Below are positions 46,848 through 53,993 of a stretch of 64,000 nucleotides of DNA, piece by piece. Each line of letters begins with the position of its first letter. Position 1 is the first letter of the stretch. The DNA is from Bremerella cremea (GTDB lineage Bacteria; Planctomycetota; Planctomycetia; Pirellulales; Pirellulaceae). The DNA lies in assembly GCF_003335505.1 (NCBI RefSeq), contig NZ_QPEX01000034.1, positions 62,001 to 126,000 on the forward strand, given 5' to 3'. The translations under genes were made by a program, and so were the position numbers. Below the pieces are notes generated by a model. It made no database searches, was not told the DNA's origin, and saw only the letters and a program-made list of their open reading frames with translations.

Positions 46848-47732
46848 ATGGCCCGAGACTGGTCTGAACTGCACGAACTTGCCACCGATTTGTTTGCCTG
46901 GCCGACCGATGCCGCCGGGTGGGAGCCGTATCGTTTGTCGGCGGCGCAGGTCGATACGTTTCATGAGCAAGGCTTTTTGACCGGGGTGAAGATTCTCGAC
47001 GAGAAGCAGATCGAAGCGTTGAAGACCGAGTTGGCAGAGTTCTTCGAGGCAGATCACGAAGGGCAAGAATTGTGGTACGAGTACCACAGCAACGAATCGA
47101 CCACGCCGGAAAAGGTTTTGTTTCATGCGTTGGGGGCGTGGCGATTGCGGCCAGCGTTTCACGATGTGTTGTGGGCACCTGGTTTTGTGATGGCGGCCAG
47201 TCAATTACTGGGGGGATCGGTCCGTTTCTGGCACGATCAACTTTTCTGTAAGCCTGCCAAGCATGGCGGCGTGGTGGCCTGGCATCAAGATTACTCGTAT
47301 TGGACACGCACTAAACCGATTGCCCACCTGACCTGTTGGATCGGTCTGGACGACGCCACGAATGAAAACGGCTGCGTGCAGTATATCCCCGGTAGTCACC
47401 AGTGGGACTTGCTGCCGATCACTGGCTTGGCGGGCAACATGGAAGCGATTCAAGAGGTGCTTACCGACGAGCAGTGGGAGAAGTTTCAACATCCGGTTGC
47501 CGCTGAACTGAAAGCAGGCGAAGCGACGTTTCATCATGCGTTAACCGTGCATGGCTCGTTTGAAAACCGGATCGATCGCCCACGCCGCGCGGTGGTGATC
47601 AATGCTTTTCGCGATGGGGTGGTTAGCGATAAGAACGAAGAATTGCTAACTGGTGTCCCGCCGATAGCGCCTGGGGAAAAAATGGAAGGGCAGTTCTTTC
47701 CCCTGCTCTTCAACCCTGCGTCGATCGCGTAG
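46848..47732 (+). CDS. Phytanoyl-CoA dioxygenase family protein
   Basis: The 294-residue protein is a double-stranded beta-helix Fe(II)/2-oxoglutarate oxygenase. It shows HxD as WHQDYSYW (H146, D148), a distal histidine in TVHGSFEN (H235), and [11 protein letters not shown] with the Arg that binds 2-oxoglutarate. N-terminal words ([17 protein letters not shown]) are typical of PhyH. These enzymes hydroxylate lipids, ectoine-like compounds or other small molecules; the substrate here is unknown. Cytosolic. An upstream repeat block separates it from the LRR lipoprotein gene. Confidence 0.9.
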   Translation: MARDWSELHELATDLFAWPTDAAGWEPYRLSAAQVDTFHEQGFLTGVKILDEKQIEALKTELAEFFEADHEGQELWYEYHSNESTTPEKVLFHALGAWRLRPAFHDVLWAPGFVMAASQLLGGSVRFWHDQLFCKPAKHGGVVAWHQDYSYWTRTKPIAHLTCWIGLDDATNENGCVQYIPGSHQWDLLPITGLAGNMEAIQEVLTDEQWEKFQHPVAAELKAGEATFHHALTVHGSFENRIDRPRRAVVINAFRDGVVSDKNEELLTGVPPIAPGEKMEGQFFPLLFNPASIA

Positions 47733-47863
47733 CGGGAACGTTGGGCAGCCTGGGACGAAAAGTTGCTTGTCAATTTTGGAGAACCTACCTACGATACGGT
47801 GGGTCTTTCCGGTTGGACTTGTCTTCTGCATTTCTTGTTGCGTCTCAGGCGTGGGAGTATTTC

Positions 47864-49153
47864 GTGGCGTTGAAAACCCTGAGTAAATTTGCCCGCACGC
47901 TGACAATGGGGGGCTTGCTGGCCGCTACGTTGTTGGCCCCCATGCCATCGGTTCAGGCAGAAGATGCCGATGCGTTGATTGGGGAACTGCTGAAAGAAGG
48001 TTGGCAAGTCGGGCCGGCAGGCATGGACGTTGTCCGCCGCGGGGAAGCTTCAGCCGGGCAGCTGCGCGATCCGAATGTCTTTTATGCCACCGGCTTGGCT
48101 TTGTTGCGGCATCATCAGTACGACGAAGCCGCCGCTGCGTTTGACGCGGCGATTCAATTGGATCGCAAGCACTATCCCAGCTGGCGTGGCTTGATATGGG
48201 TGCGCACGCTGCAAGAGAAGTTCGACAACGCGTTGGTCTTCGCCACGCGGCTAGGCAAAGAGTTACCCACCAGCGAGTTGATGCCTGACCAGGAAGCCGA
48301 AGTGGTCGAGACGATTCGCTTAATGGGAAGGTTGTTCGGTTTCTACGAAGGGCCTCGTTCTGGTGAGGTCTCGGCCGCATTAGTGCAGCGGGCTCGCGAC
48401 GCCATCGAGCCGGCGCTGGTCGGTTCTCGGCAAGTCGAGTTCGAGAACAACTATCAAGACGTGGCTACGCTGTTCACCGCCTCGACCACGTTACAGCAAG
48501 ATGCCAAAGACGACGCTTTGCAACAAGAGAAGCTGCAAAAAATGCAGCAACAACAAGAGATTGCCATTCGTCGCAAGCAGATTGATATCGACAAGCAACA
48601 AGCGGCCGCTCGAGTCGATCAACTGCGTAGCGAGTGGACGCAAGAGCAGCAGAAGTTCGATCAGGCCGAAGCCCCGCTCAATGCGGCGCTTGGCCAGTTA
48701 GACGCGCAGCAGCGTGTCATTCGGAACGAGCTTGCCTTGTTGGTGGACGATATCTTTCGGCTGAATGATGAACTAGGAAGAACGAAAGACCCCAACCGCC
48801 GCGATCGCCTGCAACGCGAGATTTTTCGGTTAGAACGCCTGGTGAGCGGCTATGAGCAAGACTTGGCACTCGTTCAAGCCGAAGCGCGACGCTTGTCGGC
48901 AAATCGCGATAATTTGCGGACCCGGCGTCTGCAAACGCAACAGCAGTTCGAGGCCGAGATCAAACAGCAAAACGATCGCCAGCAAGATTTGGCACGTGCC
49001 GAAAAGCGTGTCGACTTGGAAGCCCGCCGCAACAATCGCCCGGCGGTGGGCAACACGGCCAAAGTTCGTGTTCTTTCGGCAAAAGCCAGCAGCATCCGCA
49101 CATACGCAGACTTTCCTTTGGAAGTCGAACGATTGACGCTGCTGGGCAACTAA
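47864..49153 (+). CDS. Secreted TPR/coiled-coil protein
   Basis: From GTG 47864 (GGGAG upstream) the 429-residue product has a signal peptide ending LAPMPSVQA. A TPR-like part (residues about 50-120, LRHHQYDEAAAAFDAAIQLDRKHYPSW) follows. A long Gln/Arg-rich helical coiled coil runs roughly residues 215-385 (QEKLQKMQQQQEIAIRRKQI, DIDKQQAAARVDQLRSEW). It is a probable periplasmic scaffold. Start alternatives from 47741 lack a signal. Its end is eight bases from the convergent CBS gene. Confidence 0.75.
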   Translation: MALKTLSKFARTLTMGGLLAATLLAPMPSVQAEDADALIGELLKEGWQVGPAGMDVVRRGEASAGQLRDPNVFYATGLALLRHHQYDEAAAAFDAAIQLDRKHYPSWRGLIWVRTLQEKFDNALVFATRLGKELPTSELMPDQEAEVVETIRLMGRLFGFYEGPRSGEVSAALVQRARDAIEPALVGSRQVEFENNYQDVATLFTASTTLQQDAKDDALQQEKLQKMQQQQEIAIRRKQIDIDKQQAAARVDQLRSEWTQEQQKFDQAEAPLNAALGQLDAQQRVIRNELALLVDDIFRLNDELGRTKDPNRRDRLQREIFRLERLVSGYEQDLALVQAEARRLSANRDNLRTRRLQTQQQFEAEIKQQNDRQQDLARAEKRVDLEARRNNRPAVGNTAKVRVLSAKASSIRTYADFPLEVERLTLLGN

Positions 49154-49160
49154 CGCTTGT

Positions 49161-50021
49161 CTAAGTGCTCGCGTTCTGTTCGTAATTCGCCACGTATTGT
49201 AAGAGGTGCTCTTGCGAGATCACCCCGTTTTGCAGGAGATCGCGCGAACAGACCATGACGACATTGGCTTGCGCTTCATTCATCCATTGGGCGACGTCCC
49301 CCAAGGTGGTATTGGACGGCACGTGGTGGTTGGGCCGAATCAATTCGATCGCGCGAGTAACCTGGGCTGGCTTCTCATGATACAGCGTTTGCGCGATCTC
49401 GCGACACTTTTGCCGACGAAGATCCCGTTCCGAGAGAACCCCCAACGTGTATTCACCTTGCGTCACCAGACAATACTTGGCGTGGTGACTTAGCAGCTCG
49501 ATCCGCATATTGTCTAAGGTGGTTTCCGAGTCGATCAAGTGCGGCAAGCGGTCGTAAATTTGGGAGACGGCAACATCCTTGGCGGGATGTTGGCTGTACG
49601 CAAATTCACGAATGAAATCACTGGTGGTGATCATACCGACCAAGTTTTCGCCTTGGGTGACCGGCAGCGAGTGGTAGCCACTTTCTAAGAAGCGTGCTAA
49701 GGCGGTTTGGCCTGTCTCTTGGGCATCGATGGTGACTAAGTGGGTTTGCATAATATCGGCAATCGATATTTGCAGCGAGTCGCGCGGCACCTGAAAGTTG
49801 GTGGAGGCGGCTTCTCTTTCGGCGGCAGCGCGGACGATATCTTGATCGGAAACAATCCCGATTAGTCGTTTCTCGTTATCGATGACCGGCCAATGATGAA
49901 AACCGGTGGAATAAAGTCTTTCCAGCAGTTCGTCGAGCTGGGTATCGCGGTGGATGCAGATGGGATTGAAGGTCACCAGCGACTCGATGCCGTGGCTGAG
50001 AAACGATTCGCGGACAATCAT
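49161..50021 (-). CDS. Four-CBS-domain protein
   Basis: The 286-residue protein contains two CBS pairs. The first is FNPICIHRDTQLDELLERLYSTGFHHWPVIDNEKRLIGIVSDQDI with DIMQTHLVTIDAQETGQTALARFLESGYHSLPVTQGENLVGMITTSDF; the second runs residues 150-286 with AKYCLVTQGEYTLGVLSERDL and VPSNTTLGDVAQWMNEAQA. CBS pairs sense adenosyl nucleotides (AMP, ATP, SAM) or bind Mg. No catalytic or channel domain is fused, so it probably regulates a partner. Cytosolic. Confidence 0.85.
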   Translation of the reverse strand: MIVRESFLSHGIESLVTFNPICIHRDTQLDELLERLYSTGFHHWPVIDNEKRLIGIVSDQDIVRAAAEREAASTNFQVPRDSLQISIADIMQTHLVTIDAQETGQTALARFLESGYHSLPVTQGENLVGMITTSDFIREFAYSQHPAKDVAVSQIYDRLPHLIDSETTLDNMRIELLSHHAKYCLVTQGEYTLGVLSERDLRRQKCREIAQTLYHEKPAQVTRAIELIRPNHHVPSNTTLGDVAQWMNEAQANVVMVCSRDLLQNGVISQEHLLQYVANYEQNAST

Positions 50022-50428
50022 GATATTGTCTTGCTCTTATTGAGGACCGCGCTGCCAATCGTACGGGGGCGACCAACGTAAGTCCCGGAATTCGTGGATG
50101 AAATGACTGAACAAATTTAGATTACGTGCGCAGCCATCCATAAAATAACGTCGCAAGGCGGGGCTTGAGAAAGTGTACGGCTGAAGCTGCTATTTGCAGA
50201 TAAAATGCCAAGCCGTAGCTAGAGATTTACGACGCGAATTCGTCGGAAGATAACGATTGTCAGGCGTGTATTGGCGATTCGCGTCCGAGGACGCTTCGCT
50301 GGGCATTCGGCGAGAGCGGCGGATGTAGAGTCCGCCGCAGCTCGCCGCTGACGGTTCGCCTTGCTTGGCAAAGAGATAACCGTGGTGTAGCTAGGCCATT
50401 AACTGGCCCAGCCAGCCCACGCAGTTGC
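50022..50428. other. Intergenic region without gene
   Basis: I see no ORF of substance. There is a GC-rich stem, agagcggcgg atgtagag tccgccgcagct, near 50310-50340. It could end the CBS or esterase transcript, or fold in RNA. The remaining sequence is ordinary AT/GC mix. Confidence 0.5.
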
Positions 50429-51319
50429 TTATCGATCGGCGGGAACCATGCCTTGGGTTTTCAGCCAGGCCAAGCACAAATCTGGCCATGCTGCCGACCC
50501 TGGAACATCCTTCCCGAGGCCAATCCCGTGACGTCCTTTCTCGAAGATGTGCATCTCCGCAGGAACTCCCTTTTCTTTCAAAGCCATGTAGAAATCAACA
50601 CTGTTTTGCGGAGGCACAGCGGTGTCTTCGGTGGTGTGAAATAAGAACGTAGGAGGCGTTTCGGCGGTGACTTGGCGTTCGCTCGACATCTCGGCAACCA
50701 ACTCGGCCGGGGCGTCATCGCCCAGTAGATTTCGCTGCGAACCCTTGTGCGTATACGGCTTGTCGAACGCGATCACCGGGTAGCAAAGGATCATGAAGTC
50801 GGGCCGCGAGCTGACCTGTTCGACAGGGTCTTTGGAATCGGGATTCCCTTTGTCGAAGTGAGTACCGGCGGAAGAAGCCAGGTGCCCCCCAGCCGAGAAG
50901 CCCATGATGCCGATCCGTTTGGGATCTAAGTTGTATTCTTCAGCCCGGGCACGCACCGTGCGGATCGCTCGTTGGGCATCTTGCAGCGGAGCTGGGTGCT
51001 TGTAGCCACGGTTTGCATGGCGGTATTCGACCACGAACGCGGCTACGCCATGTTTGTTCCAAAATTCACCGATCTCGACCCCTTCGTGCCCGGTGGCTAA
51101 ATGGCCGTAACCACCCCCTGGGCATACCACGATTGCGCAACCAGTGTTGATTTCGGAAGCAGGCATATAGGCGGTAATGGTGGGAATATCCTTATCTTCG
51201 GTACCATGGGCACCAGGCGCCCCTTCCGGCCAGAGGGGTTCTTTGGCTGGGTCGGCTGCGACAAGGGATGTGGTAGCAAGCAGGACGGCGAATAGTCCTA
51301 AGGCAAACTGAATTCGCAT
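50429..51319 (-). CDS. Secreted alpha/beta-hydrolase esterase
   Basis: The 296-residue protein has a signal peptide (RIQFALGLFAVLLATTSLVA). It has the esterase/acetyl-xylan-esterase-like layout: oxyanion loop CPGGGYGHL, nucleophile elbow GFSAGG (S142), acid D232 (TTEDTAVP) and H264 (GRHGIGL). It cleaves an ester in the periplasm or outside, probably acetyl groups on polysaccharides, consistent with other glycan-related genes in the window. The triad is complete. Confidence 0.85.
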   Translation of the reverse strand: MRIQFALGLFAVLLATTSLVAADPAKEPLWPEGAPGAHGTEDKDIPTITAYMPASEINTGCAIVVCPGGGYGHLATGHEGVEIGEFWNKHGVAAFVVEYRHANRGYKHPAPLQDAQRAIRTVRARAEEYNLDPKRIGIMGFSAGGHLASSAGTHFDKGNPDSKDPVEQVSSRPDFMILCYPVIAFDKPYTHKGSQRNLLGDDAPAELVAEMSSERQVTAETPPTFLFHTTEDTAVPPQNSVDFYMALKEKGVPAEMHIFEKGRHGIGLGKDVPGSAAWPDLCLAWLKTQGMVPADR

Positions 51320-51530
51320 GATGAAACTCCGGAAGGGTAGAAAACAAAGGAGGTGTCAAACTTTGGTCGCAATTGGGGTCGCGGGATGCACCAAGCCATT
51401 TCACATGGTAACTTATTAAATTGTATGATTTCAGAAATTCACGACATTTTTATTCCCCCCCCAATCCTGGCAGCCGGTTGAATTTTACCGATCGGCTTCC
51501 CCTTGCCCACTGCCTTCCAAAGGATCTACC

Positions 51531-52568
51531 GTGCGAAAAAGTTTGCTTGCTGCTATTACGTTGGTTGTCGCACTGGTGAGCGGCACGACTGCTTACACCT
51601 ATTATCGTTTGGCCGGGACCGGAACCAAGATGACCAGCGCGGCTACGGCCCTGGTCGATTCGCTGAACGCAGAACAGCGCCAAGCGATGTTGTTTCCCTA
51701 CGATAGCGACAAACGCGTGGGCTGGCACTTCATCCCCAAGGATGAACGTAAAGGTCTGATGATGCGGGACATGACCGACCAGCAGCGGGCTCTCACGCAC
51801 GATCTGCTACAGGTCGCGCTCAGCCAGATTGGTTACGACAAGACCGACAAAATCATGGCCAACGAGGCGCTACTGAAGCATGTGCAAAAGTCAGGGCCGA
51901 TTCGCGACCCACTGCGTTATTACGTGTCGATCTTTGGCGAGCCGAAGGAAGGACAGCGCTGGGGGCTGAGCTTTGAAGGGCATCACCTTTCGCTGAATTT
52001 TGTGGTGGAAGGTGACGAGGTTGTTTCTTCAACGCCCCAGTTTTTCGCCACGAATCCAGCGGAACTGAAAGAAGACTACCACCTAGAAGGTTACCCGCAG
52101 GGGATGGCCATTCTGAAGAAGGAAGAAGACCTGGGGCTTTATCTGATCAACATGATGGCGCCGGCTCAGCAGAAGGTGGCGATCATTTCCGAGAAGAGCC
52201 CCTCCGAGATTCGCAACGCGGGCGAAACGCACCCACCGCAAACGGCTCCAGAAGGCATTGCCTGGGGGCACCTCAATAAGAACGAAATGGCCACGCTGAC
52301 CACGTTGATCGATACCTACATTTCAGCGATGCCCCAAGACGTGGCCGCCAAACGGTACGCTGCTTTGAAGGAAGGTGGCTGGGAAAGCATTCACTTTGCT
52401 TGGGCTGGCGGACTGAAAAAAGGGGTTCCGCATTACTACCGCATTCAGGGAAAAACGTTTTTAATTGAGTTCGTCAACGCTCAGCCGGACGTTTCGGGTA
52501 ACCCGGCGAATCACATTCACTGCGTGTGGCGCGACCTGCAAGGTGACTTCGCCCTTCCTGCGAAGTAA
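51531..52568 (+). CDS. DUF3500 family protein
   Basis: The 345-residue protein starts at GTG 51531 behind AAAGGAT. It has an N-terminal hydrophobic segment (about residues 7-24) acting as signal or anchor. DUF3500-like words are TSAATALVDSLNAEQRQAMLFPYDSDKRVGWHFIPKDERKGLMMRDM, FEGHHLSLNFVVEGDEVV and NPANHIHCVWRDLQGDF at the end. The function of DUF3500 is unsettled. It is probably exported. The LOG-family gene follows after 33 bases on the same strand. Confidence 0.8.
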   Translation: MRKSLLAAITLVVALVSGTTAYTYYRLAGTGTKMTSAATALVDSLNAEQRQAMLFPYDSDKRVGWHFIPKDERKGLMMRDMTDQQRALTHDLLQVALSQIGYDKTDKIMANEALLKHVQKSGPIRDPLRYYVSIFGEPKEGQRWGLSFEGHHLSLNFVVEGDEVVSSTPQFFATNPAELKEDYHLEGYPQGMAILKKEEDLGLYLINMMAPAQQKVAIISEKSPSEIRNAGETHPPQTAPEGIAWGHLNKNEMATLTTLIDTYISAMPQDVAAKRYAALKEGGWESIHFAWAGGLKKGVPHYYRIQGKTFLIEFVNAQPDVSGNPANHIHCVWRDLQGDFALPAK

Positions 52569-52601
52569 GCCTTGCGTGGGCGTCTCCAAAAATCGGCACC
52601 C

Positions 52602-53186
52602 ATGATGGACAGTTTGTGCGTATTTTGCGGGTCGGCCTCTGGTAGCCGACCTGTTTACACGGAAGTCGCTTCTGAATTAGGCCGCTTGCTGGCCCAGCGG
52701 AAGATCCGTCTGGTTTATGGTGGCGGCAAAGTCGGCATGATGGGCGCCGTCGCCGATGCCGTGCTCGCTGCTGGCGGTGAAGTCGTCGGCGTGATCCCTG
52801 GGGCTTTGGTCGAACGCGAGTTAGCTCACCACGGTGTGAACGAGTTGATCGTCGTCGACTCGATGCACCAGCGCAAAGCGAAGATGGCCGAGCTCTCCGA
52901 CGGGTTCCTGGCCTTGCCGGGCGGGTTCGGCACGCTGGAAGAATTGTTCGAGGTGGTGACCTGGGCCCAGCTTGGTTTTCATCACAAACCGTGCGGCCTG
53001 TTGAACGTGGCAGGTTTTTTCGACGCCTTGCTAGCGATGCTCGACCACGCCCACGACGAGGCGTTTCTGTACCAAGGCAATCGCGAACTGCTGCTCACCG
53101 CGAACGAGCCCAACGCAATTTTAGAACAACTAATCGCCGCCCACCCGCCGCAGAACCCCCGCTGGATCGATCGGACGGAGACGTGA
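52602..53186 (+). CDS. LOG-family phosphoribohydrolase
   Basis: The 194-residue protein has the LOG fold. The words are FCGSASGS, RLVYGGGKVGMMGAVADAVL and ALPGGFGTLEELFEVVTW, the signature PGGxGTxxE of cytokinin riboside 5'-monophosphate phosphoribohydrolases and related nucleotide hydrolases (TIGR00730). It hydrolyses a 5'-ribonucleotide to base plus ribose 5-phosphate, probably in purine salvage or scavenging. Start ATG 52602; the frame extends 30 bases upstream. The zeta-kinase ATG starts two bases after its stop codon, suggesting coupling. Confidence 0.9.
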   Translation: MMDSLCVFCGSASGSRPVYTEVASELGRLLAQRKIRLVYGGGKVGMMGAVADAVLAAGGEVVGVIPGALVERELAHHGVNELIVVDSMHQRKAKMAELSDGFLALPGGFGTLEELFEVVTWAQLGFHHKPCGLLNVAGFFDALLAMLDHAHDEAFLYQGNRELLLTANEPNAILEQLIAAHPPQNPRWIDRTET

Positions 53187-53188
53187 TT

Positions 53189-53776
53189 ATGTCGCGCAAT
53201 GTCTATGTGATCTCTGGGCCAAATGGTGCCGGCAAGACGACTTTCGCCACGAAGTTTCTGCCCGAGTTTGTGCAGTGCAAGCAGTTTCTGAATGCTGACC
53301 TGATTGCCGCCGGTTTGGCCCCGTTCGATCCCGAGTCGCAAAACTTCGCGGCAGGGAAGCTAATGCTCAAGCGGATCGATGAATTAACCGCCCAACGGGA
53401 AAACTTCAGCTTCGAGACCACCCTTTCTGGGCGAGCCTATCTCCGGCGATTTCAGGCGATGAAACAAGCCGGGTACCAGATTCACCTCTTCTTTCTGTGG
53501 CTGCCCAGCGAAGAAGTCGCCATCGCCCGCGTTGCCAACCGCGTGAAGCAAGGAGGGCACAATATTCCGGAAGCGGACATCCGCCGTAGGTATCATTCAG
53601 GAGTGCGGAATTTTTGGCAGTGGTATGCTAAAGAAGTGGACTCTTGGCAACTATATAACGCGATGATCATTCCTCCTAAGTTAATTGCCGAAACGGTGAA
53701 CGACACGATAACCGTTTACGATAAGACCGCCTTGGACACTTTTAAGAACAGTGTGGAAAGAAGCCGTGATGCCTGA
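53189..53776 (+). CDS. Zeta-toxin-like P-loop kinase
   Basis: The 195-residue protein has Walker A GPNGAGKTT (K16), catalytic-base candidate D37 in FLNADLIAAG, the substrate-arm words FSFETTLSG and YLRRFQAMKQAG, then RVxxGGHNIPEADIRRRY with the Arg-rich lid. This is the zeta toxin/UDP-GlcNAc kinase-like (AAA_33) group. Zeta toxins phosphorylate UDP-N-acetylglucosamine and poison wall synthesis; some homologues are benign kinases. It starts two bases after LOG and overlaps the following small gene by eight bases. The in-frame GTG at 53183 is an alternative start. Confidence 0.85.
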   Translation: MSRNVYVISGPNGAGKTTFATKFLPEFVQCKQFLNADLIAAGLAPFDPESQNFAAGKLMLKRIDELTAQRENFSFETTLSGRAYLRRFQAMKQAGYQIHLFFLWLPSEEVAIARVANRVKQGGHNIPEADIRRRYHSGVRNFWQWYAKEVDSWQLYNAMIIPPKLIAETVNDTITVYDKTALDTFKNSVERSRDA

Positions 53777-53993
53777 GAAAAGCGAAATGGCGAAGAAAGC
53801 TGCCTCCGGATTCCGGGTGGCGATGCTCTCGGTGATCGAAACCTGTCAGCGCACCCAAACGCCGCTGATTACGGAGATCGACGGCCAGGTGCGGCATATC
53901 CCTTACGATCAGATTGAAGACTTCATCGACATCGCTGCGCTGCGGCAGGAGGAAGCCAACGGTTCAGCGGACCAGCGTGAGGCCGGTCGGTAG
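53769..53993 (+). CDS. Small overlapping protein, candidate antitoxin
   Basis: The 74-residue product (PEKSEMAKKAASGFRVAMLS...) has a helical N-terminus with Lys, a TQTPLITEIDGQVRHIPYDQ middle and an acidic end with IEDFIDIAALRQEEANG. ATG 53769 lies within the last codons of the kinase, so the two are translationally coupled. It shows no similarity that I recognise to the epsilon antitoxin, which normally precedes zeta. Its 3' end overlaps the convergent Hsp70 gene by 30 bases. It could be an antitoxin or an accessory factor. Confidence 0.6.
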   Translation: MPEKSEMAKKAASGFRVAMLSVIETCQRTQTPLITEIDGQVRHIPYDQIEDFIDIAALRQEEANGSADQREAGR

